This document shows, piece by piece, positions 1 to 7,280 of a stretch of 12,215 nucleotides of DNA (position 1 is the stretch's first letter; each line of letters begins with the position of its first letter). Made by a program: the position numbers and the translations under genes. The notes under the pieces were generated by a model. That model ran no database searches and was not told the DNA's origin. It saw nothing but the letters and a program-made list of their open reading frames with translations. Source of the stretch: Bacteroidota bacterium (GTDB lineage: Bacteria; Bacteroidota; Bacteroidia; Chitinophagales; Chitinophagaceae); assembly GCA_023392185.1 (NCBI GenBank), contig JAEVZP010000130.1, positions 1 through 12,215 on the forward strand, written 5' to 3'.

Positions 1-161
1 AAGGCTGGGCGACCGAAGACGAGTTGGAAGTCATCAACGATCGTGTGAAAGAAGAAGTAGCCGCCTCGGTTGAGTTTGCTGAAAACAGCCCATGGCCCGA
101 CGATAGCGAGGTGTATGGCGACATCTATGCGGAGGACGACTATCCGTATATCATGGACTAA
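1..161 (+). CDS. pdhA: Pyruvate dehydrogenase E1 component, alpha subunit (C-terminal fragment)
   Basis: The gene enters from the left edge. The frame starting at base 3 gives about 52 residues ending in a TAA at 159-161. The C terminus runs WATEDELEVINDRVKEEV, then FAENSPWPDDSEVYGDIY, and ends DDYPYIMD. The pattern of an acidic helix, 'FAE.SP.PD.SE.Y.D.Y' and a final 'YPYIMD' is what I recognise as the tail of Bacteroidota E1 alpha subunits. E1 is the thiamine-diphosphate enzyme that decarboxylates pyruvate and passes the acetyl group to lipoyl-E2, feeding acetyl-CoA into the TCA cycle. The catalytic core lies outside the window, so the assignment rests on the tail alone. A branched-chain 2-oxoacid dehydrogenase E1 alpha is the main alternative. 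No strong terminator follows, so the TPR gene 82 bases downstream may be co-transcribed. Confidence 0.8.
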   Translation, partial: GWATEDELEVINDRVKEEVAASVEFAENSPWPDDSEVYGDIYAEDDYPYIMD

Positions 162-243
162 AAAGCCTTTTGGGGCACTCCCGCCCCTTCTTATTCCCTT
201 CATTACCCGGCCATCGGCCCACAGCACATTAGTCTTTACTTAT

Positions 244-945
244 ATGGCAACTGCCCAGAAACCCAATCCCACGCCTTCTCCGCGTAAAGTACCGGTTATA
301 AAGCCGGAAGTAACCGCCATAGATAAGCTTCAGTACCGCTACGAGCAAAATAAAAAGCGCGTCAATATGATCGTCGCGGCGGTGGCGCTGTTGATTCTCG
401 GTGGCATCGGCTATCGTTTTTACACCAGCGGCCAAAACGAAAAAGCAGCCACTGCGGTTTCGTATGCACAACGCCATTTTGAAAACGATTCTACCAATCT
501 GGCGCTCAACGGCGACGGGCAACATCCCGGCTTTCTGAAGGTGATAAAAAAATACAGCGGCACCAAGACGGCCAATCTGTGCCAGTATTATGCCGGTATC
601 TGTTACCTGCGACTGGGCGATTTCCCCAATGCTATTAAGCACTTGCAGGCTTTTGACGGGGAAGGCACCTATGTGGCCCATGCGGCCCAGGGGGCTATCG
701 GCGATGCTTATATGGAAACGGGCAAGTTGAAAGAAGCCATATCGGCCTATGAGAAAGCGGCTTCGGACGAAAAAGACATGGCGCTTTCGCCCCTGTATCT
801 GCAGCGCGCCGGCATGGCCTACGAGATGGCCAATCAGCCGGAACAGGCGATCAAAGCCTATAAAAAAGTTCGCGACATCTACCCTATGAGCCCGCAGGCC
901 CGCGATATGGACAAATACCTCGCCCGCCTGGGTTTTATCGACTGA
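244..945 (+). CDS. Membrane-anchored tetratricopeptide-repeat protein (YfgM/BamD-like topology)
   Basis: This encodes 233 residues. I chose the ATG at 244 because the frame upstream overlaps pdhA and is not protein-like, while from 244 it reads as a basic, proline-rich cytoplasmic tail (1-40), one transmembrane helix (about 42-59, core IVAAVALLILGGIGYRFY) and a helical C-terminal domain. TPR-type helix pairs lie at about 110-137 (YYAGICYLRLGDFPNAIKHL), 144-177 (GAIGDAYMETGKLKEAISAY) and 183-216 (RAGMAYEMANQPEQAIKAY). N-in topology puts the TPR domain in the periplasm, as in YfgM, the SecYEG-associated chaperone partner of proteobacteria. A scaffold or chaperone role in envelope protein traffic is therefore plausible, but it rests on architecture, not on specific residues. 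A terminator hairpin starts 20 bases past the stop. Confidence 0.85.
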   Translation: MATAQKPNPTPSPRKVPVIKPEVTAIDKLQYRYEQNKKRVNMIVAAVALLILGGIGYRFYTSGQNEKAATAVSYAQRHFENDSTNLALNGDGQHPGFLKVIKKYSGTKTANLCQYYAGICYLRLGDFPNAIKHLQAFDGEGTYVAHAAQGAIGDAYMETGKLKEAISAYEKAASDEKDMALSPLYLQRAGMAYEMANQPEQAIKAYKKVRDIYPMSPQARDMDKYLARLGFID

Positions 946-965
946 CAACGATTTTCTTTTTAGTA

Positions 966-996
966 AAAGCCCGCTTTCCTTCCGGAAGCGGGCTTT
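966..996 (+). terminator. Rho-independent terminator after the TPR gene
   Basis: The 11-bp arms AAAGCCCGCTT (966-976) and AAGCGGGCTTT (986-996) pair perfectly around a 9-nt loop and are followed by GTTTTTG. The A-rich start of the stem means it could also work on the other strand. The loop and 3' arm contain the palindrome TTCCGGAA (980-987), the repeated motif described in the findings. The hairpin ends 21 bases before the next start codon, so the lipoprotein gene probably needs its own promoter or read-through. Confidence 0.85.
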
Positions 997-1017
997 GTTT
1001 TTGCAGGCATTTGGGAT

Positions 1018-2004
1018 ATGGATCTTTTGAAAAAATGCACACTGCTATCGCTGCTGTTTTCGCTCTGGGGTTGCGCACCGCTTCCGGCTCCTCCGGAAGA
1101 AGCGCGTTTCACCAGGGCAGTCATCACCCGAACGGAGATCTTGCCGCAGCTGCCTTCCGGCTCTGATTTTATCCACAATGGCGGGCAGGTATATATCATC
1201 AGTGATGATGCTCCCTATCTCTTTGTTTATGCGCTTCATTCCAACGAAACACAACTCCAAAAACGGTGGATTACGACCACCAACAGTCAGCTACACCGAA
1301 TGCCCCGGGATCAGAAACACGATTACGAGGCGCTGGTACTTTTAAAGGGTGGGAAGGCTGAAGAGGCAATGATCTTATTTGGCTCCGGCAGTGTTTCGCC
1401 TACCCGGGAAGTCATATCGGTTACCTCCGGCCCGGGCAATGACTGGCAGACCTTCGATGCGGGTGCTTTTTACCGGCATATCCGAAACAAGGCAGGTCTT
1501 TCGGCAGCAACTTTCAATATAGAAGGTGCGGTTTGTGTAGGACAAGACAGCATTCTGCTCCTTAACCGGGGCAGTCAGCAAGGCTTTCAGTTTTCTTGGG
1601 AAGCTCTTTATCGGTATTTCCACAACCAAGGCCCTACACCGGAAGTAAGAATATTGGACCTGCCGCTGCCCCAAAAAGCGACTTATACCTTTTCGGGTGT
1701 TGCCAACAGCCCGTGGCACCCCTCCAGGACTCTTGTGTTTAGTGCCTCGCAGGAAGCAACCAACGACGCACAGTCCGACGGTGCCGTTCTGGGTTCAGCC
1801 ATCGGCCTGCTGGAACAAAAGGCTTCCGGCTGGCGGGTAAAATCATTGTGGCCGGTGTACCAAAAGAGCGGCGGGAAAGCCCGCGAAAAAATTGAAGGCA
1901 TTATGCCGGATCCGAAAGACACCGAACACAGCGGACGGAAATTCCTGGCTATCACCGATAACGACGACGGCCAAACCAAGCTGTTGTGGATTGAGCTGCA
2001 ATAA
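1018..2004 (+). CDS. Predicted lipoprotein with beta-propeller-like C terminus (DUF6929-like)
   Basis: This encodes 328 residues. The N terminus has two lysines, a hydrophobic stretch and Cys19 in LWGC, which fits a lipoprotein signal except for the bulky Trp at -2. The mature protein should be lipid-anchored in the envelope. The rest is beta-rich with no membrane segment. Notable stretches are 'SGSDFIHNGGQVYIISDD' near residue 50, 'NIEGAVCVGQDSILLLNRG' near 168 and 'KIEGIMPDPKD' followed by 'LAITDNDDGQTKLLWIEL' at the C terminus. The K-EG and TDND elements recall metal-binding turns of phytase-like or SdiA-regulated beta-propellers. I recall this pattern in the Bacteroidota family DUF6929, but no activity is established and I assign none. 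It lies between two terminators-plus-leader regions, so it is probably monocistronic. Confidence 0.75.
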   Translation: MDLLKKCTLLSLLFSLWGCAPLPAPPEEARFTRAVITRTEILPQLPSGSDFIHNGGQVYIISDDAPYLFVYALHSNETQLQKRWITTTNSQLHRMPRDQKHDYEALVLLKGGKAEEAMILFGSGSVSPTREVISVTSGPGNDWQTFDAGAFYRHIRNKAGLSAATFNIEGAVCVGQDSILLLNRGSQQGFQFSWEALYRYFHNQGPTPEVRILDLPLPQKATYTFSGVANSPWHPSRTLVFSASQEATNDAQSDGAVLGSAIGLLEQKASGWRVKSLWPVYQKSGGKAREKIEGIMPDPKDTEHSGRKFLAITDNDDGQTKLLWIELQ

Positions 2005-2068
2005 GATTTTTAAGAGGCCGGCAGGACCTTCTATGCAAACAATCCTACCAACCCTCACGCGCATTTCT

Positions 2069-2076
2069 TATCTTCG
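2069..2076 (+). promoter_or_regulatory. Candidate -7 element for sucC (TATCTTCG)
   Basis: TATCTTCG matches the Bacteroidota -7 consensus TAnnTTTG with one mismatch and lies 43 nt before the sucC start. The same TAyCTTyG form precedes the glycoamidase and ABC-F genes here. No clear -33 TTG element is visible at the expected spacing, so this is a candidate only. Confidence 0.4.
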
Positions 2077-2119
2077 CCCCGCTTTTTCTAACTTTTATTT
2101 TTATCCTTCCAAGCACCGC

Positions 2120-3337
2120 ATGAACCTTCACGAATATCAGGCGAAAGAACTGCTCAAAAAATACAATGTACCCGTCCAGGAGGGCGTTGCCGTAGAAACT
2201 GCCGACGAAGCAGTAAAAGCCTACGAGCAAATGGCAACTGCCAACGGAACCAAATTTGCCGTTATCAAGGCGCAGATCCACGCCGGTGGTCGCGGAAAAG
2301 GCACCATGAAGGAAGCGACCGGGCAACACGGTGTACAGGTAGTGAAAAGCGCCGATCAGGCCCAGGAAGTCGCTCAAAATATCCTTGGCAATACCCTCGT
2401 TACCATCCAGACCGGCGAAGCCGGCAAGAAGGTAAACAAGATCCTGGTGGCCAAGGATATGTACACCGACGGACCGAGCGAGCGCAAGGAATTTTATCTG
2501 TCGATTCTCCTCGACCGCACCAAAAAGCAAAACGTCATCATGTACTCTACCGAGGGCGGTATGGACATCGAGGAAGTAGCACACAGCACGCCGGAGAAAA
2601 TCTATAAAGAATGGGTAGCACCGGGCATGAAACTGCAACCCTTCCAGACGCGCAATATTGCCTTCAACCTGGGTCTCAGCGGCGACGCGTTTAAGAACAT
2701 GGTGAAATTCGTTACCAGCCTGTACGACGCCTATGTAGGTCTTGACTGCGCGATGCTCGAAATCAACCCGCTGTTCAAAAGCGCCGACGATAAGATCTAT
2801 GCAGTAGACTGCAAGATGAACATCGACGACAACGCTTTGGGTCGCCATAAAGACGTGGAAGCACTCCGCGACAAAAGCGAAGAAGACCCAACGGAAGTAG
2901 AGGCGAGCGAAAGCAACCTTAATTACGTGAAACTCGACGGCAACGTGGGCTGTATGGTAAACGGTGCCGGCCTTGCCATGGCGACTATGGACATGATCAA
3001 GCTGGCGGGTGGCGAGCCGGCCAACTTCCTCGACGTAGGCGGCACGGCCAATGCGCAGACTGTAGAAGCCGGTTTCCGCATCATCATGAAAGACCCGGCC
3101 GTAAAAGCCATTCTGATCAACATCTTTGGCGGCATCGTGCGCTGCGACCGCGTAGCCGAAGGCGTCATCCAGGCCTATAAAAACATGGGCGACATCAATA
3201 TTCCGATTATCGTTCGCCTGCAAGGCACCAACGCCGAAGTCGCCAAAGAACTGATCGATAAGAGCGGCCTTAAAGTACAGAGCGCCATCCTGCTGAGCGA
3301 AGCAGCCGATCTGGTACAGAAAGCTTTGAGCGCCTAA
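2120..3337 (+). CDS. sucC: Succinate-CoA ligase (ADP-forming) subunit beta
   Basis: This encodes 405 residues starting MNLHEYQAKELL, the classic SucC N terminus, which fixes the ATG at 2120 and rejects the longer upstream frame. SucC with SucD forms the TCA enzyme that couples succinyl-CoA cleavage to ADP or GDP phosphorylation. The ATP-grasp domain shows Lys50 and the glycine-rich loop in VIKAQIHAGGRGKG (48-61). Later motifs are LEINPLF and the metal-site stretch AVDCKMNIDDNALGRH, then NYVKLDGNVGCMVNGAGLAM, GGEPANFLDVGG and the CoA-ligase signature INIFGGIVRCD. All match E. coli SucC closely. Length is slightly above the 388 residues of E. coli because of an insertion around the middle of the ATP-grasp domain. 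The partner sucD is not adjacent: a strong terminator follows at once, so the two subunits are probably encoded apart, as is common in Bacteroidota. Confidence 0.97.
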   Translation: MNLHEYQAKELLKKYNVPVQEGVAVETADEAVKAYEQMATANGTKFAVIKAQIHAGGRGKGTMKEATGQHGVQVVKSADQAQEVAQNILGNTLVTIQTGEAGKKVNKILVAKDMYTDGPSERKEFYLSILLDRTKKQNVIMYSTEGGMDIEEVAHSTPEKIYKEWVAPGMKLQPFQTRNIAFNLGLSGDAFKNMVKFVTSLYDAYVGLDCAMLEINPLFKSADDKIYAVDCKMNIDDNALGRHKDVEALRDKSEEDPTEVEASESNLNYVKLDGNVGCMVNGAGLAMATMDMIKLAGGEPANFLDVGGTANAQTVEAGFRIIMKDPAVKAILINIFGGIVRCDRVAEGVIQAYKNMGDINIPIIVRLQGTNAEVAKELIDKSGLKVQSAILLSEAADLVQKALSA

Positions 3338-3351
3338 GTCGTTTTGCCATT

Positions 3352-3388
3352 CACAAAAAAGCCCCCGGAAACCGGGGGCTTTTTTGTG
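3352..3388 (+). terminator. Strong terminator after sucC
   Basis: Perfect 17-bp arms CACAAAAAAGCCCCCGG (3352-3368) and CCGGGGGCTTTTTTGTG (3372-3388) flank a 3-nt AAA loop, 15 bases past the sucC stop. With A6 on the 5' side and T6 on the 3' side it can stop transcription from both directions. Confidence 0.95.
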
Positions 3389-3627
3389 GATTTTTCGGAA
3401 CCCTTTCTCCAGCCTGGCCTTATTCCTGATTTCCGGAAAAAGGCTCTGATTTTCCGGAAATCCGGCCTCCTCCTTCTTCAAAATCAGGCCTTCGTACCCG
3501 CTAAAGCCGCTCTTTAGATCCGGATTCTGTGAAAACCGGTGCGCTTTTTTCTTACGGATATCAACAGATCTCCGCAGATTGTTTCAAAACCAACAAAGCG
3601 CTTCCGTAAAAGCACGCCTGAAACGGA
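3389..3627. other. Gene-free interval between convergent genes
   Basis: Between the sucC terminator and the terminator of the glycoamidase gene I see no convincing coding sequence: short frames here have no recognisable product and run through the hairpin. The only notable content is a pair of TTTCCGGAAA palindromes (3430-3439 and 3451-3460) and T-rich stretches. No tRNA-like or riboswitch-like fold was recognised by eye. Confidence 0.6.
3430..3460. repeat. Tandem pair of the dispersed palindrome TTTCCGGAAA
   Basis: Two copies sit 21 bases apart, each preceded by CTGATT. They belong to a motif scattered over the window. TTCCGGAA starts at 980, 3431, 3452, 3686, 3804, 4404, 5797, 7306, 7971, 8698, 8962, 9061 and 12085. 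Nine of these (3431, 3452, 3804, 5797, 7306, 7971, 8962, 9061, 12085) extend to TTTCCGGAAA. Function unknown. Confidence 0.8.
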
Positions 3628-3667
3628 AAAACGCCGCTCTCCGGAAGATTACCGGGAGCGGCGTTTT
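3628..3667 (-). terminator. Terminator of the PNGase F-like gene
   Basis: Arms AAAACGCCGCTC (3628-3639) and GAGCGGCGTTTT (3656-3667) pair perfectly. An inner CCGG/CCGG pair (3641-3644, 3652-3655) follows, with a single bulged T at 3640 and a 7-nt loop. On the minus strand it starts 26 bases after the stop at 3694 and ends in a T run. It may also act on plus-strand read-through. Confidence 0.88.
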
Positions 3668-3693
3668 GAGCAAAAAGGGTTCTTTTTCCGGAA

Positions 3694-5640
3694 TTAATGC
3701 AGCACTTCCACCTTCATCACCTTTTTCTCGCCGGAAGGCTGATGCGTATATTTCACCAGATACAAGCCGGAAGGCCAGTTTTGGGTATTGACTTTCAGCT
3801 CATTTCCGGAAACTTGTTTGGAAAGAAGCACTTTGCCGGTCAGGTCGGCAATCTCTACCTGTCCCTGCAGCGCAGCATCTTGTAACGAAACGATCAGTTG
3901 ATTGCCCGCAGGGTTCGGGAAGCAGCCCAGTTCGGGGGTATTGCCTGAAAAGTCTTTCACACCAAGCGGATCCCCTACGGTGAATTGTTGCTCGAAACCA
4001 CAGCCGAAGTCGCCGGTGTAATACTGCGGCAGCGAAATGGGGAAACGGGTGGCGGCATTGATCACCGAGAAAGTACCGGTGCCCTGCGCCGTATTGGCCC
4101 AGAAACGCAGTCCGTCACAGTTGGCGTCGGAGACGACCAGCCGGTAGCAGCCGGAAGCCAGCTCCAAAGTATCGCGGTACAGCGTATTGGCGGCCTGTCC
4201 CTGCCGGGAATGCACCAACACGCCGGCATCGTTAAACAGTTCCCATTTGTTTTCCATTGCCCGATTGTTGGTCTTGAGCTGCATCACAAGTTTCTCGGTC
4301 CAGTGGGGTGCAGCGTCAAAGAGAACACGCAATACATTATTGGTCGGGTCTTCATCAGCAGCGTTGTTTGCTTCCACAATCCGGGCGCTGAAGGTCAGGT
4401 TGGTTCCGGAAGCGTTGCGCACCCCCCGGTCCATCGGCAGCTCAATATCGGCGGTGCCCAGCGGTGCAATCGCGCCGGTCCAGGTATATTCCGAAGGGGT
4501 ATAGCCCGGCTTTTCCAGCCCGTAGCTGATTTTAAGGGAAGAAATGGGATTGGCACCATTGTTCTGCACCCGGATCACGGGCTTGTTGCAGGTCGTGTTG
4601 TTGCGGGAGAAACGCGGGTCGCGGTTAGGCGCCACCACATCAATGATGCCGGCGTCGGTTTGTTTGTTGAAGCCGCCGTAGGAGATCATCGTTCCGGTCA
4701 TCATATAATCTCCGTTAAGGCCGTTGCCGCCCGGCGCCGAAGTGTAGGGATCGAAGTCAACATCGATGGCCCGGCTCACCCCGCCGGAAAGGCCCGGGAT
4801 GGTATGCGAAAGCACCCCAACCTGATTGCCCGGACACCAGTTGGCCCGGTCGTAGATCCAGGTGCCGCCCTGCGGGAACACCACATTGCTGCCGCAGTCA
4901 TCACGCCAGATGAGCTGGGTTTGCACCAGCGCACCATTGGACTTCACATAGTAGTTTTTCGGACAAAACTCGGCACAGTTCTGTGCGCCGTCCATGCCAT
5001 GCCCGGTGATGGTCATTTTCAGATCGCTGCTCACTGTTCCGGCAGGCGCGGTATAATTTTTCGCTTTTACAAAGCTGTCGATCGGGCTGCCGGCTTTTCC
5101 ATACCAGTAGTCGCCGTGCCACAGCGTTTTGATGCCTTTGACCGAACGGGCGGGCGTCCCTTCTATAAAATCGAAGCGGACATCGGCGGTAAAGCCACCG
5201 GAATAGCCGTAATAAAACAGCCGCACTGCGGCGTTGTTTTGAAGCAACGGATAATAGTCGGTTACGTCGAAAATGTATTTATGTTTCCAGTTGGCCGGTG
5301 TAGAAGGGTTGGCGTCCTGTGCGTAGGGCGTGATGAGGCGGCCCAGCTCTACCGTATCGCCGCCGGGCGTCATCAGCACGCATTGCAGGGTATAATCCCA
5401 GGCAGCGCAATATTGCTCATTTGGTGGACAGGCATATTTCCCAAGCTCGAGTGTCATGTAGACATTCCGGTAGCTCGTAGCACCGTTCGGGAAAGTCAGC
5501 GTGGTATCATAATTACCGTAGAAGCCCGATTTGGCCAGTCGCAGGGTCGAAAAAGCCTGTATTTTGGTGGTATCGCCCGGTGTAGCCAGGGCAACGCTTC
5601 CGGTTAGTAAAAAAGCGCAGGTATAAATAAGTTTTTTCAT
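3694..5640 (-). CDS. Secreted PNGase F-like glycoamidase with type IX sorting domain
   Basis: This encodes 648 residues with a signal peptide (about 1-19, cut near SVALA-TPGD). Residues about 25-330 match the two jelly-roll domains of peptide-N-glycosidase F, which releases N-glycans by cleaving the GlcNAc-Asn amide. Markers are the CPPNEQYC loop (Cys71, Cys78) followed by WD (Asp82), DVTDYYPLL, FDFIEGTP, the NCAEFC motif (Glu224), and WIYDRANWCPG. Asp82 and Glu224 line up with PNGase F Asp60 and Glu206, the essential catalytic pair. The region around PNGase F Glu118 reads FYYGYSGGF, so that acidic residue seems absent. A CARDB-like beta domain (about 340-442) and another beta region follow. 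The end (about 572-648: CFPNPAGNQLIVSL, then GLYLVKY and KKVMKVEVLH) is a type A T9SS sorting domain, so the protein should be exported and surface-attached or released. Sugar specificity is not predictable. Confidence 0.88.
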   Translation of the reverse strand: MKKLIYTCAFLLTGSVALATPGDTTKIQAFSTLRLAKSGFYGNYDTTLTFPNGATSYRNVYMTLELGKYACPPNEQYCAAWDYTLQCVLMTPGGDTVELGRLITPYAQDANPSTPANWKHKYIFDVTDYYPLLQNNAAVRLFYYGYSGGFTADVRFDFIEGTPARSVKGIKTLWHGDYWYGKAGSPIDSFVKAKNYTAPAGTVSSDLKMTITGHGMDGAQNCAEFCPKNYYVKSNGALVQTQLIWRDDCGSNVVFPQGGTWIYDRANWCPGNQVGVLSHTIPGLSGGVSRAIDVDFDPYTSAPGGNGLNGDYMMTGTMISYGGFNKQTDAGIIDVVAPNRDPRFSRNNTTCNKPVIRVQNNGANPISSLKISYGLEKPGYTPSEYTWTGAIAPLGTADIELPMDRGVRNASGTNLTFSARIVEANNAADEDPTNNVLRVLFDAAPHWTEKLVMQLKTNNRAMENKWELFNDAGVLVHSRQGQAANTLYRDTLELASGCYRLVVSDANCDGLRFWANTAQGTGTFSVINAATRFPISLPQYYTGDFGCGFEQQFTVGDPLGVKDFSGNTPELGCFPNPAGNQLIVSLQDAALQGQVEIADLTGKVLLSKQVSGNELKVNTQNWPSGLYLVKYTHQPSGEKKVMKVEVLH

Positions 5641-5654
5641 AAGCTAAATATTTC

Positions 5655-5662
5655 CAAAGGTA
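5655..5662 (-). promoter_or_regulatory. -7 element for the PNGase F-like gene (TACCTTTG)
   Basis: On the minus strand TACCTTTG is an exact match to the Bacteroidota -7 consensus TAnnTTTG, 14 nt before the start codon at 5640, implying a very short leader. A convincing -33 TTG is not seen. Confidence 0.5.
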
Positions 5663-5838
5663 CGCCTGAAAGGGCCATTTCGCAGAAGGCGGCGGTCCGT
5701 TAGAGCGGATTTCCAGCGCACTCCGGTCAGGGATTCTTTTGAAAGGCCAGCGAAAGATGTCCCATGCTGCTCAGGACAGTCCGTACGGGGTTATTTTTCC
5801 GGAAATGGGAACAGTTTCGCACGCTGGAAAAACGCTTT

Positions 5839-7167
5839 TTAAAGCAGCTTTCCGGTAAGCAGAAACGCGGCCACCGAAAAATAAATAATCAAACCGGTAA
5901 CGTCTACCATAGTGGCTACGAAAGGTGCGGAGGAGGTAGCCGGGTCGAGCTTCAATTTCTTTAAAACAAAAGGAATCATAGAGCCGGAAAGCGTTCCCCA
6001 CAGCACAATCAAAACAAGGGAGATCGCTACGGTCAGGCCAATAGTCAACCAGAACACACCATAATCATAGAAGCCGGCTTTTTGCCAGATCAGAATCCGT
6101 AAGAGACCGATTGTGCCCAGTGTTACGCCCAGAAGGACTCCGGAAACAATTTCCTTGCGCATCACATACCACCAGTCTTTGAGGTTCAGCTCTTTAAGGG
6201 CCATGGCGCGGATGATGAGCGTAGCGGCCTGCGAGCCACTGTTGCCCCCGCTGGAGATGATCAGAGGCACAAAAAGAGCCAGCACCACAGCTTTTTCAAT
6301 CTCCGCATCGAAATAACCCATGGCCGAGGCGGTAAACATTTCGCCGATAAATAACACAATGAGCCAGCCGGCCCGCTTGCGCACCATTTCCCAGATGGGC
6401 GTTTTGGTGTAAGGCAAATCCAGCGCTTCCAGCCCCCCGAATTTCTGGATGTCTTCGGTATCCCTTTGCTCCATCACATCGATGATATCATCCACCGTAA
6501 CGATACCCACCAGCACCCCGTTTTCGGAAACTACCGGCAGGGCCGACCGGTCATAGCGCTCAAAATAGTCCACGGCGTCTTCTTTGTTTTGAGTAGTGAC
6601 CAGATAGATAAAATGGCCACCCAGGAGCGAAGCAATGCTTTGCGATTCATCGGCCAGCAGGATTTCACCGATGCGGATATCGTCGATAAGCTTAAAGTCG
6701 TCATCAACTACATAGACATAGTTGAGCGTTTCGGCCTTCTTCCCCACCCGCTTGATGTGGCGCAGCGTCTGCTCTACGGTCCAGTGCTTTTTAACCTGAA
6801 TATAATAGGGTGTCATCAGCCGGCCCACCGACTCTTCCTCATAACCGATCAGCGAAAGGGCAATTTTGCGCTCCGCTTCGGGCAGCAGATTCACGGCCTC
6901 CTTGATCACCGTGTCCGGGAAGTTGGTAAATACCTGGGTACGGTCGTCGGGCGGCATGCTGCGCAACACTTCCGCCACGGCCTCGCTGCCCAGGCTTTTG
7001 AGGACGTTTTCCTGGGCAGTCGGGTCGAGATACGAAAAAACCTTTCCTTTCAGTTCACCGGGCAACAGCAAAAAGCTGATCGGCTGTTCGCGTTCTTCGA
7101 GTGCGCCGATGGCGTCGGCAATATCGTGCGGGTGCTTATCGGAAAGGTCGATTCTTTTTTGTACCAT
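5839..7167 (-). CDS. mgtE: Magnesium transporter MgtE
   Basis: This encodes 442 residues from the ATG at 7167 (MVQKRIDLSDKHPHDIADAI). The frame extends upstream into the urea transporter gene, but that part is not MgtE-like, and 442 fits the usual 450. Domains: cytosolic MgtE N domain (about 1-117, with LPPDDR-like MPPDDR at 71), two CBS domains (about 118-180 and 181-240; VGRLMTPYYI, then YDRSALPVVSENGVLVGIVTVDDI), a plug helix, and five transmembrane helices (about 264-440). The pore motifs PLIISSGGNSGSQAATLI and DPATSSAPFVATMVDVTG are present. Asp422 corresponds to the pore Mg2+-binding Asp432 of Thermus MgtE. MgtE forms a homodimeric Mg2+ channel in the inner membrane that the CBS/N domains close at high internal Mg2+. 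It lies 113 bases after the urea transporter on the same strand. No obvious terminator follows. Confidence 0.95.
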   Translation of the reverse strand: MVQKRIDLSDKHPHDIADAIGALEEREQPISFLLLPGELKGKVFSYLDPTAQENVLKSLGSEAVAEVLRSMPPDDRTQVFTNFPDTVIKEAVNLLPEAERKIALSLIGYEEESVGRLMTPYYIQVKKHWTVEQTLRHIKRVGKKAETLNYVYVVDDDFKLIDDIRIGEILLADESQSIASLLGGHFIYLVTTQNKEDAVDYFERYDRSALPVVSENGVLVGIVTVDDIIDVMEQRDTEDIQKFGGLEALDLPYTKTPIWEMVRKRAGWLIVLFIGEMFTASAMGYFDAEIEKAVVLALFVPLIISSGGNSGSQAATLIIRAMALKELNLKDWWYVMRKEIVSGVLLGVTLGTIGLLRILIWQKAGFYDYGVFWLTIGLTVAISLVLIVLWGTLSGSMIPFVLKKLKLDPATSSAPFVATMVDVTGLIIYFSVAAFLLTGKLL

Positions 7168-7208
7168 CAGATTCAGGAGGGTTTCCGGTTTTTTGGGGGA
7201 ACGGAGGG

Positions 7209-7216
7209 CAAAGGTC
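7209..7216 (-). promoter_or_regulatory. Weak candidate -7 element for mgtE (GACCTTTG)
   Basis: GACCTTTG on the minus strand differs from TAnnTTTG at the first base and lies 41 nt before the mgtE start, in the gap after the urea transporter stop. mgtE may instead be read from upstream. Confidence 0.25.
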
Positions 7217-7280
7217 GGCGCAAGGTGGGTGGAAAAAGGCGTGCCGCTGCATATTCCTGCCGGATTAAAAAGCGAAAGCT

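Noticed and set aside
172..187. Hairpin GGGGC...GCCCC after pdhA as a terminator
   Set aside because: Only five base pairs with a six-base loop and no clean T run; read-through to the TPR gene is as likely.
70..243. N-terminal extension of the TPR gene to base 70
   Set aside because: The extension overlaps the PdhA tail in another frame and lacks protein character; the start at 244 gives a sensible topology.
2045..3481. 478-codon open frame antisense to sucC
   Set aside because: Runs through the perfect sucC terminator, has no recognisable domain and mirrors the sucC codon pattern. The sense frame matches SucC throughout.
3985..5607. 540-codon open frame antisense to the glycoamidase gene
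   Set aside because: Lies wholly inside a gene with clear homology, signal peptide and sorting domain; the antisense product is low in recognisable structure. A codon-bias artefact.
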